A stretch of 57,306 bases of DNA from Bacteroidales bacterium (GTDB lineage Bacteria > Bacteroidota > Bacteroidia > Bacteroidales > F082). Location: assembly GCA_029983675.1 (NCBI GenBank), contig JASBYY010000014.1, positions 1 to 57,306 on the forward strand. Reading direction: 5' to 3'. The notes beneath the pieces are model-generated. The model did no database searches, was not told the DNA's origin, and saw nothing but the letters and a program-made list of their open reading frames with translations. The first letter of the stretch is position 1. Each line of letters begins with the position of its first letter. Of the stretch, positions 17,034-26,046 are shown in pieces. A program made the position numbers and the translations under genes.

Positions 17034-19355
17034 ATGAATAGGAAAACCAACACATTGATTAAGGTATTGTCCTTGGGCGTGGGATTAGCCATCGGCATCG
17101 TCCTCATCGCTAAGGTCTGTTTTGAATGGACCTATGACCATCATTACCGCGACATGAATCGCATTTACAAAATCTATTCGGGATTGGATCGACAAGGCGA
17201 AGAAAAGGAATATGCCCAGGTCAGCGGCGGTGTGGCACCGGGATTCAAGACCTATATCCCCGGCGTGGAAGAAGCGACAAGGCTCACTGGATTATTTGAT
17301 TCCAATAAGTTTTACGATGAAAATAATAACCTTATTAAGGGCGATTGTTTTCTTGCCGACTCCTGCTTCTTTAAGATTTTCAACCGTCCCATCTTGTACG
17401 GCAATGTGAATGAGGTGCTTGGCACGCCGAAAAAGGCCATGGTGTCGCGTTCTTTTGCCGAGACGTTGGGCGGCGTATCGCAGTGCATCGGAAAAATCAT
17501 TTACAACGAAGAAAACCCGGAACTAAAATTAGAAGTGGGCGGTGTTTTTGAAGATTTTCCTAAAAACGGGTCATTTGTCGTCGACATACTGATTTCGTTG
17601 GAGACCTATCCCAAATGGAGCCGCAACAATTGGGTGGGCAACGACCGTTACATTGGCTATGTGAAGTTGGCTGAAGACATAGACCCCAACTCGCTTACTG
17701 CGGCGATCCGGCGGATGCAGGAGAAAAACCAGCCTCTTGAGGAGATTGAAAAAAACGGCTTGAAGCTATGGTATGAGCTGAAGCCTTTCACCAAGGAGCA
17801 TCTTTCTAATTCGGGGGTGAGGAACATGATGTTCATGTTTTCCGTGGTGGCGTTTCTGCTCATCTTTGCAGGAATACTCAACTACATTCTGATTGCCCTC
17901 TACTCAGTGGTGCGGCGTTCAAAGGAGGTAGGCGTGCGGAAATGCTACGGTGCGGATGTCCGCAACATTTATGCGCTGTTTTTCAAGGAGGCGGGCTGGC
18001 ATTTCCTGCTGTCGTTGTTCGTTTCTGCCGCTATCATTATGGCGTTCAGTAGGTTGATATTCAACCTGATGGATGTTTCTGTCAAGGACTTGTTTACGCC
18101 TGCCGCTTGGTGGGTGGTGGCGGGCGTTTGCCTGTTGGTGCTGTTGGTTTCAGCCTTTGTGCCTGCCCGTCTGTTCGTGAAAATACCGGTTTCTACGGCT
18201 TTCCGCAACTACAGGGAGTCGAAGCGGAGATGGAAACAGACCTTGCTGCTGTTTCAGTTCATGTTTTCCGCCTTCCTTTTCGCTTTGCTGTTGGTCATTG
18301 CGGCGCAATACAACAAGATGGTGAACGACGAACCGGGCTATGAGTACAAGAATTTGGTTTTCTTCGACCTGATGGGCATTCAGGACGTTACGAAAGCCTC
18401 CTATCTCATGGATCTGTTGAAATCCGATGCCCATGCGGCAGGAGTGGAGGCTTGCAGCGACTTGCCTTTCCAAGGGGCTTCGGGCAACAACGTTTATTTG
18501 CCGGATTCCGACAAGGAGCTGTTCAACGTGGCCGACCAATATTGGGCTTCGGAGGGCTTTTTCGATTTGATGGGCTTTAAACTGCTTGAAGGGCGTGCCC
18601 CTGTCGGTCCTAAGGACGTAGCGGTGAGCCGTAGTTTTGTGGACAAGATGGCCTTGTTCGCCGATTGGTCGGACGGCGTGGTGGGAAAGAGTATCTTGGT
18701 TTCCGAGCACAGTCAGACCGGCGACGATGCCTTTACGATTTGCGGAGTGTATGAGGATTACCGTATAGGCACCTTGATTTGGGCTGATCCGCGGCCGAGC
18801 GTGCGTTTTTGTCTGCCGGGCATGAGAATCGTTGTGGTGAAGCTGCATGAGATGTCGCGCGAAGGTCTGGAGGCCGTCAGCCGCATCGTGAAAGAGGCGG
18901 ATTTGGGCAAGGAGGTGGACGTGCTTTCCTATAAGGAGGAGATGCGCAAGGAGTACGACCGTTATAAAAAGCAGAAAAACACCCTGTTCATTGGCGGCAT
19001 CTTCACCCTCGTCATTGCCCTGATCGGATTGATAGGCTATATCGAGGATGAAACCAACCGCCGCAGCTCGGAAATGGCCATACGCAAAATCAACGGTGCC
19101 ACTTCGGTCGAGGTCATGAGCATTTTTGTCAAGGATATTCTCGGCATCGCGCTTATCGCCTTGGTTTTGGGCGGGATAGGAGCCTTTTTTGCCGCGCAAA
19201 GCTGGCTGAAGCTCTTTGCCGAGCAAATCAACCTGAGCCTTTGGTATTTCGTGTTCAGCAGCTTGGTGTTGGCTTTCGTCATCGGAACCACCGTAGTGCT
19301 GAACAGCCTGAAAATCGCCTACGCCAACCCCGTGGAATCACTGAAAGACAATTGA
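17034..19355 (+). CDS. ABC transporter permease, double FtsX/MacB type (3)
   Basis: 773-aa double-FtsX permease, same architecture as the others: helix 1 (LIKVLSLGVGLAIGIVLIAK), MacB-like periplasmic domain, three helices, second FtsX unit, tail NPVESLKDN. The start is set at 17034 (MNRKTNTLIKVLSLG): it is the first in-frame ATG after the sigma-54 transcription start and aligns with the SRNKLYTFIEVVGL start region of permeases 1 and 2. It is transcribed alone; the following gene is on the opposite strand. Confidence 0.9.
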   Translation: MNRKTNTLIKVLSLGVGLAIGIVLIAKVCFEWTYDHHYRDMNRIYKIYSGLDRQGEEKEYAQVSGGVAPGFKTYIPGVEEATRLTGLFDSNKFYDENNNLIKGDCFLADSCFFKIFNRPILYGNVNEVLGTPKKAMVSRSFAETLGGVSQCIGKIIYNEENPELKLEVGGVFEDFPKNGSFVVDILISLETYPKWSRNNWVGNDRYIGYVKLAEDIDPNSLTAAIRRMQEKNQPLEEIEKNGLKLWYELKPFTKEHLSNSGVRNMMFMFSVVAFLLIFAGILNYILIALYSVVRRSKEVGVRKCYGADVRNIYALFFKEAGWHFLLSLFVSAAIIMAFSRLIFNLMDVSVKDLFTPAAWWVVAGVCLLVLLVSAFVPARLFVKIPVSTAFRNYRESKRRWKQTLLLFQFMFSAFLFALLLVIAAQYNKMVNDEPGYEYKNLVFFDLMGIQDVTKASYLMDLLKSDAHAAGVEACSDLPFQGASGNNVYLPDSDKELFNVADQYWASEGFFDLMGFKLLEGRAPVGPKDVAVSRSFVDKMALFADWSDGVVGKSILVSEHSQTGDDAFTICGVYEDYRIGTLIWADPRPSVRFCLPGMRIVVVKLHEMSREGLEAVSRIVKEADLGKEVDVLSYKEEMRKEYDRYKKQKNTLFIGGIFTLVIALIGLIGYIEDETNRRSSEMAIRKINGATSVEVMSIFVKDILGIALIALVLGGIGAFFAAQSWLKLFAEQINLSLWYFVFSSLVLAFVIGTTVVLNSLKIAYANPVESLKDN

Positions 19356-19396
19356 TGAGAATTGAGAACAAACTCAATTCAAAAGCAAAATGGCTT

Positions 19397-20671
19397 TTAA
19401 TCTTTTAGACACCCGATAGGGATGACGAAAACGCCGTCATCCCTTCGGAATGCAAATTGTCCGCCTGTCAGAATCATCAGGAAAGAGGGCTTCCCCATCC
19501 TTTGGGTGTCAATCTTGGATGCTAAAGCCAGAAGATTTTTGGCGGCTTCGTCCTCTTCGTTGGCACCTAACTTGACCTCCACTGCGGCCCAACGCCCATC
19601 GCGCAAAGCAACAATTAGGTCGCATTCCAAATCATTCTTGTCATGATAGTGGAATATGTCACCGTCAATGGCTTGGGCGTAAACGCGAAGGTCGCGGGCG
19701 CACAAATCCTCGAAAAAAAATCCGAAGGTCTTAAAGTCGCGAAGCAAGCCTGTGGGGTTGATACGCATCAGGGCGGCGGCAACACTGGGGTCCACGAAAT
19801 GCCGTTTGGCAGCAGTGCGAATAGCTGTTTTTGAACGTAAGGCGGGTGTCCAGGCCAAGACGTCATCCACGATGAAAATTCGGCTTAATGCGCTCAAATA
19901 GGAAGCGAAAGTGTTGGGCGAAATGGATTGGTCATTTGCTTTCACATCGGACATTATCGTTTCATTTGAAGCCATTGTGGAAATGTTTCTCGCCAATGAC
20001 TGTAATAGTTTTCGCACCCGTGTCGGATTTTTTTCAACGCCGTCAACCCGGTGAATATCCATCTCTATGACTTCCTCCACATAGTTTCTCGCCATGCGAA
20101 GTGCCGTTTTCTCGGATTTTCCTATGGTGTTTGGCCAACCGCCCCGACACGTTGCATACGACAATCGTTCTATGGTTAATTCGGAGACCGCTGCAACATC
20201 AGTCCCTTCGAACAAGTCGTTCAGACTGACACTTCCATTGGATTCGCCAGATTCCCACAAACTCATTGGACGCACTCTCATGCGGGCTATTCTTCCCACT
20301 CCGGAATGCATTATTTCGCCTTTCACATCGGATGGCGGAACCGCTGATCCAGTGAGGATGAACTGTCCGGGATGGGTTTCTTTGTCAACAGCAAAGCGCA
20401 CCGAGTCCCAAAGTATCAAGGCCTCTTGCCATTCGTCAATCAGCCTGGGCTTTTCGCCTTCTAATAGCAAGGAAGGTTTTGTGCTTGCCATTTGCTGGTA
20501 CATTTTTGAATGATCCCTGTCCTGCATGAATAATGCGCTTTTGGCAGCATGAAGTCCCATCCATGTTTTTCCACACCATTTTACGCCTTCTATCAAAACG
20601 GCACCGCTTGCTTCAAGTTGCTGCTGTAATTCATCATCTCCTACACGAGGTAAGTAATTTGTCAGTTCCAT
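19397..20671 (-). CDS. AAA_14/DUF4143 ATP-binding protein
   Basis: 424 aa. N-terminal P-loop GVKWCGKT (about residues 29-36) and Walker B LIDEWQ, as in the AAA_14 ATPase family. The C-terminal DUF4143 domain has a nuclease-like signature (DLECDLIVALRDGRWAAVEV). Family members are widespread in Bacteroidota and their role is unknown. The ATG at 20671 (MELTNYLPRVG) is preferred over a TTG at 20677. It is convergent with permease 3 and has four 23-bp repeats in its upstream region. Nothing links it functionally to the exporter. Confidence 0.85.
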   Translation of the reverse strand: MELTNYLPRVGDDELQQQLEASGAVLIEGVKWCGKTWMGLHAAKSALFMQDRDHSKMYQQMASTKPSLLLEGEKPRLIDEWQEALILWDSVRFAVDKETHPGQFILTGSAVPPSDVKGEIMHSGVGRIARMRVRPMSLWESGESNGSVSLNDLFEGTDVAAVSELTIERLSYATCRGGWPNTIGKSEKTALRMARNYVEEVIEMDIHRVDGVEKNPTRVRKLLQSLARNISTMASNETIMSDVKANDQSISPNTFASYLSALSRIFIVDDVLAWTPALRSKTAIRTAAKRHFVDPSVAAALMRINPTGLLRDFKTFGFFFEDLCARDLRVYAQAIDGDIFHYHDKNDLECDLIVALRDGRWAAVEVKLGANEEDEAAKNLLALASKIDTQRMGKPSFLMILTGGQFAFRRDDGVFVIPIGCLKD

Positions 20672-20698
20672 GGGCAAATCTTATTGGTTATCAGGTTG

Positions 20699-20706
20699 CA
20701 AAAATA
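20699..20706 (-). promoter_or_regulatory. Possible -7 element of the AAA_14 gene
   Basis: Minus-strand TATTTTTG matches the TAnnTTTG -7 box, 27 bp upstream of the ATG. No clear -33 TTTG is seen at the expected distance. Confidence 0.4.
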
Positions 20707-20752
20707 CATATTTATTTTCACTTCAGATGTAAAATTGAAAGAAAAAACTGGT

Positions 20753-20844
20753 TTTTATTGACAATTTTGGCTATGTTTTATTGATGGATTTGGCTGTATT
20801 TTATTGACAATTTTGGCTGTGTTTTATTGATGGATTTGGCTGAA
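20753..20844. repeat. Four 23-bp tandem repeats, alternating A-B-A-B
   Basis: Four units of 23 bp at 20753, 20776, 20799 and 20822. All begin TTTTATTGA and end TTTGGCTRNR; units 1 and 3 carry CAATTT in the middle, units 2 and 4 carry TGGATT, giving a 46-bp period. They lie 80-170 bp upstream of the AAA_14 start. The remaining part, 20845-21060, shows no gene. Confidence 0.85.
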
Positions 20845-21067
20845 ATCTTATTCGATCATCCCAAATAATAGTGTGAAAATAACCAAAATAATCCTTCAAT
20901 ATGTGACGGTTTATTGCGTTTATTATGCTGTCATGTTGCGTTTTGTGGTGCGATGCTTTCAAAAAAGTGCCATTAATGGCAAAAATTTAAAATTAGAAGT
21001 TGTTGGTTTTATTACCCGAACAAATAATTTGACCTTTGCTTCATTGTCTCCGAAATGACGATGGCAC

Positions 21068-21105
21068 TGTAAAGTTTCTTTACACCACTGTAAAGTTTCT
21101 TTACA
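21068..21105 (+). promoter_or_regulatory. Tandem activator palindromes upstream of the ABC ATPase
   Basis: TGTAAAGTTTCTTTACA twice (21068-21084 and 21089-21105), centres 21 bp apart, 55 bp before the -24 box. Same arrangement as at tolC. Confidence 0.8.
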
Positions 21106-21160
21106 CTTTTTGTTTTGTGCTATTTTTATAAATTCATTATAATCAAATTGTTAAATACTT

Positions 21161-21175
21161 TGGCACGGATAATGC
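21161..21175 (+). promoter_or_regulatory. Sigma-54 promoter of the ABC ATPase-permease operon
   Basis: TGGCACGGATAATGC: TGGCACG and GC 12 bp apart. Predicted start of transcription near 21187, giving a 50-nt leader to the ATG at 21237. Confidence 0.85.
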
Positions 21176-21236
21176 ATGGGTAATGGACAATTCATTACAG
21201 TAACAAAGAAAGTATCATCTTAAAAACTTCATTATT

Positions 21237-21917
21237 ATGATTAAAGTAGAAAACCTCAGTAAAATCTTCCGCACGGAAGAAATTGAAACCACGGCGTTGA
21301 ATGGCGTATCGTTTGAAATCATGGACGGCGAGTTTGTCGCAATCATGGGGCCTTCGGGCTGTGGCAAGTCCACCCTGTTAAACATCCTCGGTCTTTTGGA
21401 CAATCCTTCGGGTGGCAGCTACGAGCTGTTGGGGCAGGAAGTGGGCAAGCTCAAGGAGAAAGACCGCACCAGGTTCCGCAAGGGCAACATCGGCTTTGTG
21501 TTCCAGAGCTTCAACCTGATTGACGAGCTGAACGTGTATGAGAATGTGGAGCTGCCTTTGCGCTACATGAACATCGGTGCTTCCGAACGCAAGGAAAAGG
21601 TGACGGCCATCCTGAAACGCATGAGCATCAGTCATCGTGCCAAGCACTTTCCGCAGCAGCTTTCGGGCGGTCAGCAGCAGCGCGTGGCCATCGCCCGTGC
21701 CGTGGTCGCCAGCCCCAAGCTCATCCTTGCCGACGAACCTACGGGTAACTTGGACTCCAAGAACGGTCGCGAGGTGATGGATCTGCTGAGCGAGCTTCAC
21801 AAGGAGGGCGCAACCATAGTCATGGTGACACACAGTCAGAAGGATGCCGGCTTCGCCCAGCGCATCATCAACCTGTTCGACGGAAAGATAGTGAATGACG
21901 TAACCGGAGAACTGTAA
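21237..21917 (+). CDS. ABC transporter ATP-binding protein (MacB/LolD type)
   Basis: 226-aa cytosolic nucleotide-binding subunit. Walker A GPSGCGKS (residues 38-45), Q-loop VFQSFNLI, signature LSGGQQQR, Walker B LILADEPTGNLD and the H-loop VTHSQ are all intact. Length and motifs fit the MacB/LolD/FtsE branch, which works with FtsX-type permeases. It is the only NBD in the window, while five double-FtsX permeases lack one, so it may energise several of them. Permease 4 starts 3 bp after its stop. Confidence 0.95.
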   Translation: MIKVENLSKIFRTEEIETTALNGVSFEIMDGEFVAIMGPSGCGKSTLLNILGLLDNPSGGSYELLGQEVGKLKEKDRTRFRKGNIGFVFQSFNLIDELNVYENVELPLRYMNIGASERKEKVTAILKRMSISHRAKHFPQQLSGGQQQRVAIARAVVASPKLILADEPTGNLDSKNGREVMDLLSELHKEGATIVMVTHSQKDAGFAQRIINLFDGKIVNDVTGEL

Positions 21918-21920
21918 GCC

Positions 21921-24254
21921 ATGAAAAGCTTTTTCGTCTTTTTGTCACGAAACAAACGCTACAGCATCATCAACCTGATTGGTCTGTCGCTGTCGATGGC
22001 TTTTGTGCTGCTGCTGGCGGTTTATGTCCAGCGGCAGCTTTCCACCGATGCTTTTCAGGAAAACGCCGATAGGATTTTTGTTGCTGCCAACGAGGAGAGT
22101 GTCAGTTCGGGTTACTGGATGGACAAGCACCTGAGGAACAATTTTCCGGAAATAGAGAAGTCAACCGCTGTGGGCGGTCTATCGTCCAACGCCGAATACG
22201 CCATTGACGGCGAGATCGTGTATGGCAACACCTTGGCAGTGGATTCCTGCTTTTTCGAGATGTTCAGCTACAAGCTGGCAAAAGGATCGAAAGCCGACTG
22301 GAAAACGTCATGGGACCGCTGCATGGTGAGCGAGGCTTTTGCCCGTGCCCATTTTGGCGACAAAGACCCCATCGGGGCGCGGATTACCTTAAAACAAGGT
22401 GAGGAGTTTCAGCTATCGGTATGCGGGGTGTTCAAAGATTTCGGAAATTCCATCATCAAGTCGCCTGATGTGCTGTGCCGTGGCGAAATCCTGACCAAGA
22501 CCAATTCCTCCAACGATGAACACATGAGCAATGCGGGCAGCAGTGTCTGTTTTGTGATGACTTATCGCGGAGCCGACTTGCAGGCTCGCGAGGCGGATAT
22601 GCTGGCATGGATGAAGGAAAACTATTGGGTGTATAAATCCAAAGACTATCAGCGGGTGAGAATGATTCCCCTGCGCGAGATGTATTTCCTGAAAGACGGC
22701 AATCACGATTGGACACGCATTTTGCTTTTCGGCAACCGTTCCTTGGTCATGCTGCTGCTGGCTATGTGCGTGGTGCTACTGCTTTTTGCCGTGCTCAACT
22801 ACGTGAATCTGACAACGGCGTTGACGGGCTTTCGGGCCAAGGAAATGGCAGCCCGACGGTTGGTAGGCGCCGGCAAGTCTATGATTTTCTGGAAGATGAT
22901 GGCCGAAAGCACCTTGATGTGTGCCGTGGCCATGCTGCTTGCCGTGTTCATCGCCCAAGCCCTTGCCCCGTCGGCTTCCGAAATCCTGAATTATCCCATA
23001 AGCATCTTCAAGGCACTCTCCGCGCTGAACCTTGTATTGGTGCTCATTTTAGTGGCTGTCATTGGCCTGTTGGCCGGCATGGTGCCCGCCCTCATCATAC
23101 AGCGGGTGAAGCCCATCGAGATTGTGAGGGGAACCTTGCGGTTCAAGACCAAGACCACCTACAGCAAGGTGATTATTGTCGTTCAAAACGTGGTGACCGT
23201 GGTCATGCTCATTGCCGCTTTGACCATGTTTCTGCAAGTGCGGAGCATGATCAACGCCCCGTTGGGCTACAACACCAAGGACATCTTGAATATTGACAAT
23301 CAGTATGGGAAAAAACCGGAGCTGGCGGAACTGTTGGAGAAGCTTCGCGCCCAGCCCTTTGTGGAGGATGTGGGACTAGGCGAAGGGATTCCGCTTCAAG
23401 GTACCAACAACTGGACCACCCGGGTTACTGAAGACCAATGGTGCTCGTTTCAGATGATAAAAGGCGACTCAAGCTATTTCAACATGCTGGGGATACGGGT
23501 AAAACAGGACAACCATAGTCCCAACAACTACTGGCTCAACGAATATGCATTTGGACAGTTGGGCATCGACGAAGGGGCAACTGAGTTTAGGCTATTGACA
23601 CAAGACGGTGTGGAAACCATGTCGATAGGCGGCATTTATTACGATTTTAAGATTTTTCCTTTGTTGGAACGGCAGTCGGCTGCGCTTATCTACAACTATG
23701 GCGAGTATCCCGACAAGTGGCCTTGGAACATCTTGGTGAAAGTCAACGGTGACCACAAGGAGGCGTACCGGCAAATAGAGGCATTGGTGGGCGATGTGTT
23801 TCCGGGTAAACTGTTCGAGGCGGAATATATTGAGGAAGCGGTGGCGGACTGTTTTTCAGACCAGCGTTTGGTGCTGAAAATAACGGGTGTGTTTGCTTTG
23901 CTCTCGCTTTTTGTGTCGGCTTTGGGACTGGTGGCCATGAGTTCTTACTACATGCAGCAGGAGCGGCGTTCGGCGGCTTTGAAAAAAGTGTTTGGCGCAC
24001 CCCGTAGGCAGGTGCTCAACGAGTTGGTGTTTTCCTTCCTGAAAATGGTGGGCCTCGCCATACTGATTTCCCTGCCCGTCGCCTATTACCTGATGAAACG
24101 CTGGTTGGAAGATTTCAGCTATAAAATCGACTTGTACTGGTGGATCTTTGTCCTTGTCGCCCTTGTGGTGCTCATTGTGGCCATGCTTGCTGTGCTGTGG
24201 CAAAGCCTCAAGACCGCCAATACCAATCCGGTGGAGTCGCTTAAGAAAGAATAA
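21921..24254 (+). CDS. ABC transporter permease, double FtsX/MacB type (4)
   Basis: 777-aa double-FtsX permease directly behind the ABC ATPase, hence its most obvious partner. N-terminal MKSFFVFLSRNKRYSIINLI resembles the starts of permeases 1 and 2. Order: helix 1, periplasmic domain, three helices (about residues 270-400), second FtsX unit, tail NTNPVESLKKE. A 42-bp copy of a very similar tail lies at 25650-25691. Confidence 0.93.
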   Translation: MKSFFVFLSRNKRYSIINLIGLSLSMAFVLLLAVYVQRQLSTDAFQENADRIFVAANEESVSSGYWMDKHLRNNFPEIEKSTAVGGLSSNAEYAIDGEIVYGNTLAVDSCFFEMFSYKLAKGSKADWKTSWDRCMVSEAFARAHFGDKDPIGARITLKQGEEFQLSVCGVFKDFGNSIIKSPDVLCRGEILTKTNSSNDEHMSNAGSSVCFVMTYRGADLQAREADMLAWMKENYWVYKSKDYQRVRMIPLREMYFLKDGNHDWTRILLFGNRSLVMLLLAMCVVLLLFAVLNYVNLTTALTGFRAKEMAARRLVGAGKSMIFWKMMAESTLMCAVAMLLAVFIAQALAPSASEILNYPISIFKALSALNLVLVLILVAVIGLLAGMVPALIIQRVKPIEIVRGTLRFKTKTTYSKVIIVVQNVVTVVMLIAALTMFLQVRSMINAPLGYNTKDILNIDNQYGKKPELAELLEKLRAQPFVEDVGLGEGIPLQGTNNWTTRVTEDQWCSFQMIKGDSSYFNMLGIRVKQDNHSPNNYWLNEYAFGQLGIDEGATEFRLLTQDGVETMSIGGIYYDFKIFPLLERQSAALIYNYGEYPDKWPWNILVKVNGDHKEAYRQIEALVGDVFPGKLFEAEYIEEAVADCFSDQRLVLKITGVFALLSLFVSALGLVAMSSYYMQQERRSAALKKVFGAPRRQVLNELVFSFLKMVGLAILISLPVAYYLMKRWLEDFSYKIDLYWWIFVLVALVVLIVAMLAVLWQSLKTANTNPVESLKKE

Positions 24255-24285
24255 AGGCGTACAGGTCAAATTGCAGGATGGATTT

Positions 24286-24347
24286 AGAGCCACAATTCGG
24301 TTGCGAGTTTTGTCTTTGCGCTGTTGCTTGAAGCGTAGTGTGGCTCT
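24286..24347. repeat. Inverted repeat in the gap after permease 4
   Basis: 9-bp arms AGAGCCACA / TGTGGCTCT, with a weaker inner palindrome around GCTTGAAGC. The 24255-24560 gap holds no convincing gene; the hairpin could be a terminator-like structure or part of a small interspersed element. Confidence 0.4.
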
Positions 24348-24566
24348 ACCGGGGGGCAACACCATGAGGATTAAGGCGAAGAAGATGCAACGAACATGAG
24401 GGGAGTCATCCTATGGTTGGCTCCTTTTCACTTCATGCTAAGAGATTTTTCCAATGCCAAGAAAGACCCACTGATGAACGGCTTGTGAAAAAGGTCGAGA
24501 AAGAAAGTTAGACTGCCATGTTACGGGTAAAAACTCTCATGCGCAAGGAAAATTTTTTTCTTTTTG

Positions 24567-24598
24567 TTTGTTTTTTTGTTATTTTTTATTTATCTTTG
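24567..24598 (+). promoter_or_regulatory. Bacteroidota housekeeping promoter of the lipoprotein gene
   Basis: TTTG at 24567-24570 and TATCTTTG at 24591-24598, 20 bp apart. This places transcription start after 24600 and excludes the in-frame start at 24564. Confidence 0.65.
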
Positions 24599-24641
24599 CC
24601 CCGTACTCAATATTGAGTTCGTAACTAAATACATTATTATT

Positions 24642-25283
24642 ATGATTATGCTAAAAAAACAAATCTGTGTAGCCGCTCTTGTGGCAGCTGTCATTTGCAT
24701 GTTGGGCATTGGGGCATGCAAGAAAACCGAAAACAATGCTAGAACTTCAGACAATGCGTTAGCTTTCGCTAAAGCGATTGACTCTACCAACCTCGGCCAG
24801 TTTGAGTTTCTGAGGTTGTACACCATTAGTGATGATGGTTATGGAAGTGGAATGGTCTTTCTTGAAGATGGTTCGCTTGCGAACAGCGAAAACGGTCACA
24901 TAGGAAGTGTCTCTACTTTGAAGGGTAAACATGAGACCTTGACCGATTCCAAAAGGTTGGCCAAGCATTTCCCTGACTTTGTGAAGCGTGTCCATGAAAC
25001 TAATGATTACCTGATTACCTGCTTTGAGACGTTTTATCTGGATAATGCCGAGGTTTTTCAGGTTGAGTATGTTATCAACCACGATTTCGACAATCCTGAA
25101 AGTGCGTTGTATGTCACCAGGTTTGGTGAATCAAAAGAGCCTCCAACGATAATTGTGAAATGCATGGGGTCGTGCATAAAACCGACAGAGGATTGTGTTG
25201 AGGTTTATAATTTCGTTACAAACGAAGCCAGATGTAGCTGTCAAAGCGACAATTGCTCGATGCAAATTGAGTATGTAAAGTGA
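24642..25283 (+). CDS. Putative lipoprotein with cysteine-rich C-terminus
   Basis: 213 aa (ATG at 24648 also possible). The N-terminus KKQICVAALVAAVICMLG leads to LGIGACKK, a lipobox, so the protein should be lipid-anchored in the cell envelope. The middle has no recognised domain. The last 45 residues hold seven Cys (KCMGSC, EDC, RCSCQSDNC), which could bind metal or form disulfides. Own housekeeping promoter and terminator, so it is a single-gene unit inserted between permease 4 and the protease block. Function unknown. Confidence 0.75.
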   Translation: MIMLKKQICVAALVAAVICMLGIGACKKTENNARTSDNALAFAKAIDSTNLGQFEFLRLYTISDDGYGSGMVFLEDGSLANSENGHIGSVSTLKGKHETLTDSKRLAKHFPDFVKRVHETNDYLITCFETFYLDNAEVFQVEYVINHDFDNPESALYVTRFGESKEPPTIIVKCMGSCIKPTEDCVEVYNFVTNEARCSCQSDNCSMQIEYVK

Positions 25284-25305
25284 GAATGATTCTCTTGAGA
25301 AAAAA

Positions 25306-25338
25306 TGTGCCAATCAATCCAAATTGGCACATTTTTTT
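25306..25338 (+). terminator. Rho-independent terminator after the lipoprotein
   Basis: Inverted repeat TGTGCCAAT / ATTGGCACA with an 8-nt loop followed by seven T. Confidence 0.9.
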
Positions 25339-25454
25339 GTTTCAAGTACTCGTACTTGATATTTTGCTTACCGTATCGAACATTACGGTTGAGTCAATGC
25401 CGGGACAGTTGTTCTGGACATTTTGATGGACTTTCTCTCCCTCCTTTGGCAGAC

Positions 25455-25647
25455 TTTAACCCAATTCGGTCATTAGGGTTCGTAATGATTTTTGATGGAT
25501 TTACGAATAGATTTCGTTTTTCTTTTCGTGAAGCATAGCGGGCTATGGAAACGAAAAGAAGGACAAAAGAAGCCGAAAAGACGCAAAAATCATCGAACAG
25601 CAATGAAAAGCCACATTCAAGCGTTCTAATGACCGATTTGGGTTTAA
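25455..25647. repeat. MITE-like long imperfect palindrome
   Basis: Outer arms of 22 bp (TTTAACCCAATTCGGTCATT at 25455 and its near-perfect reverse complement ending at 25647) enclose further inverted segments: ATGATTTTTG / CAAAAATCAT and TTCTTTTCG / CGAAAAGAAG. The whole 193 bp could fold into one long hairpin and carries no gene. This suggests a non-autonomous element or a large regulatory hairpin. It ends 2 bp before the permease remnant. Confidence 0.6.
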
Positions 25648-25649
25648 TA

Positions 25650-25691
25650 GCAGCGAATACTAATCCGGTGGAGGCGCTTAAGAAAGAATAG
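25650..25691 (+). pseudogene. Remnant of a double-FtsX permease 3' end
   Basis: Reads AANTNPVEALKKE-stop, the exact C-terminal signature of the permeases here (permease 4: ANTNPVESLKKE). The nucleotide sequence matches the permease 4 tail with only a few changes. Nothing permease-like precedes it, since the MITE-like palindrome abuts it. It marks the position of a lost permease gene or a duplication breakpoint. Confidence 0.75.
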
Positions 25692-26046
25692 TATGTACGG
25701 AAGCGAAATGATCCAAATATCGATTGAGGGCGTTTAGGTCAGCCATGTCGCAGGCAAGATAAGCTCCTGCACCGACAGCAAAGGGTCAAAAGCCACGAGG
25801 AAAATTGTAGTCAACTGAAAAACATTGGCCTGATTCAAATAGCACTTCCCCAAACTTGAATTGATAAAACCGCTGCATGAGACGCTTTCTGTCTTGTGCA
25901 GAGGTTGTTTTTATAACGCTGATTATTAGCTTGACAGGATAAAAAATGAGAATTTATAGAAAATGAATTTTTTTTCTTGCGTTATTGAAAATTTTGTATA
26001 TTTGCAACTACATAAAGAATGACCTTTAAATACAAATCAAATCCTT
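25692..26046. other. Gap before the papain-like protease, with -7 element
   Basis: No gene seen. TATATTTG at 25997-26004 fits the Bacteroidota -7 box and lies 43 bp before the protease ATG. No well-placed -33 TTTG is visible; a TTG occurs at 25977. Confidence 0.5.

Noticed and set aside
20873..21058. 61-aa ORF (KITKIILQYVTVYCVYYAVM) before the ABC ATPase promoter
   Set aside because: Non-ATG start, no domain, lies in AT-rich intergenic DNA.
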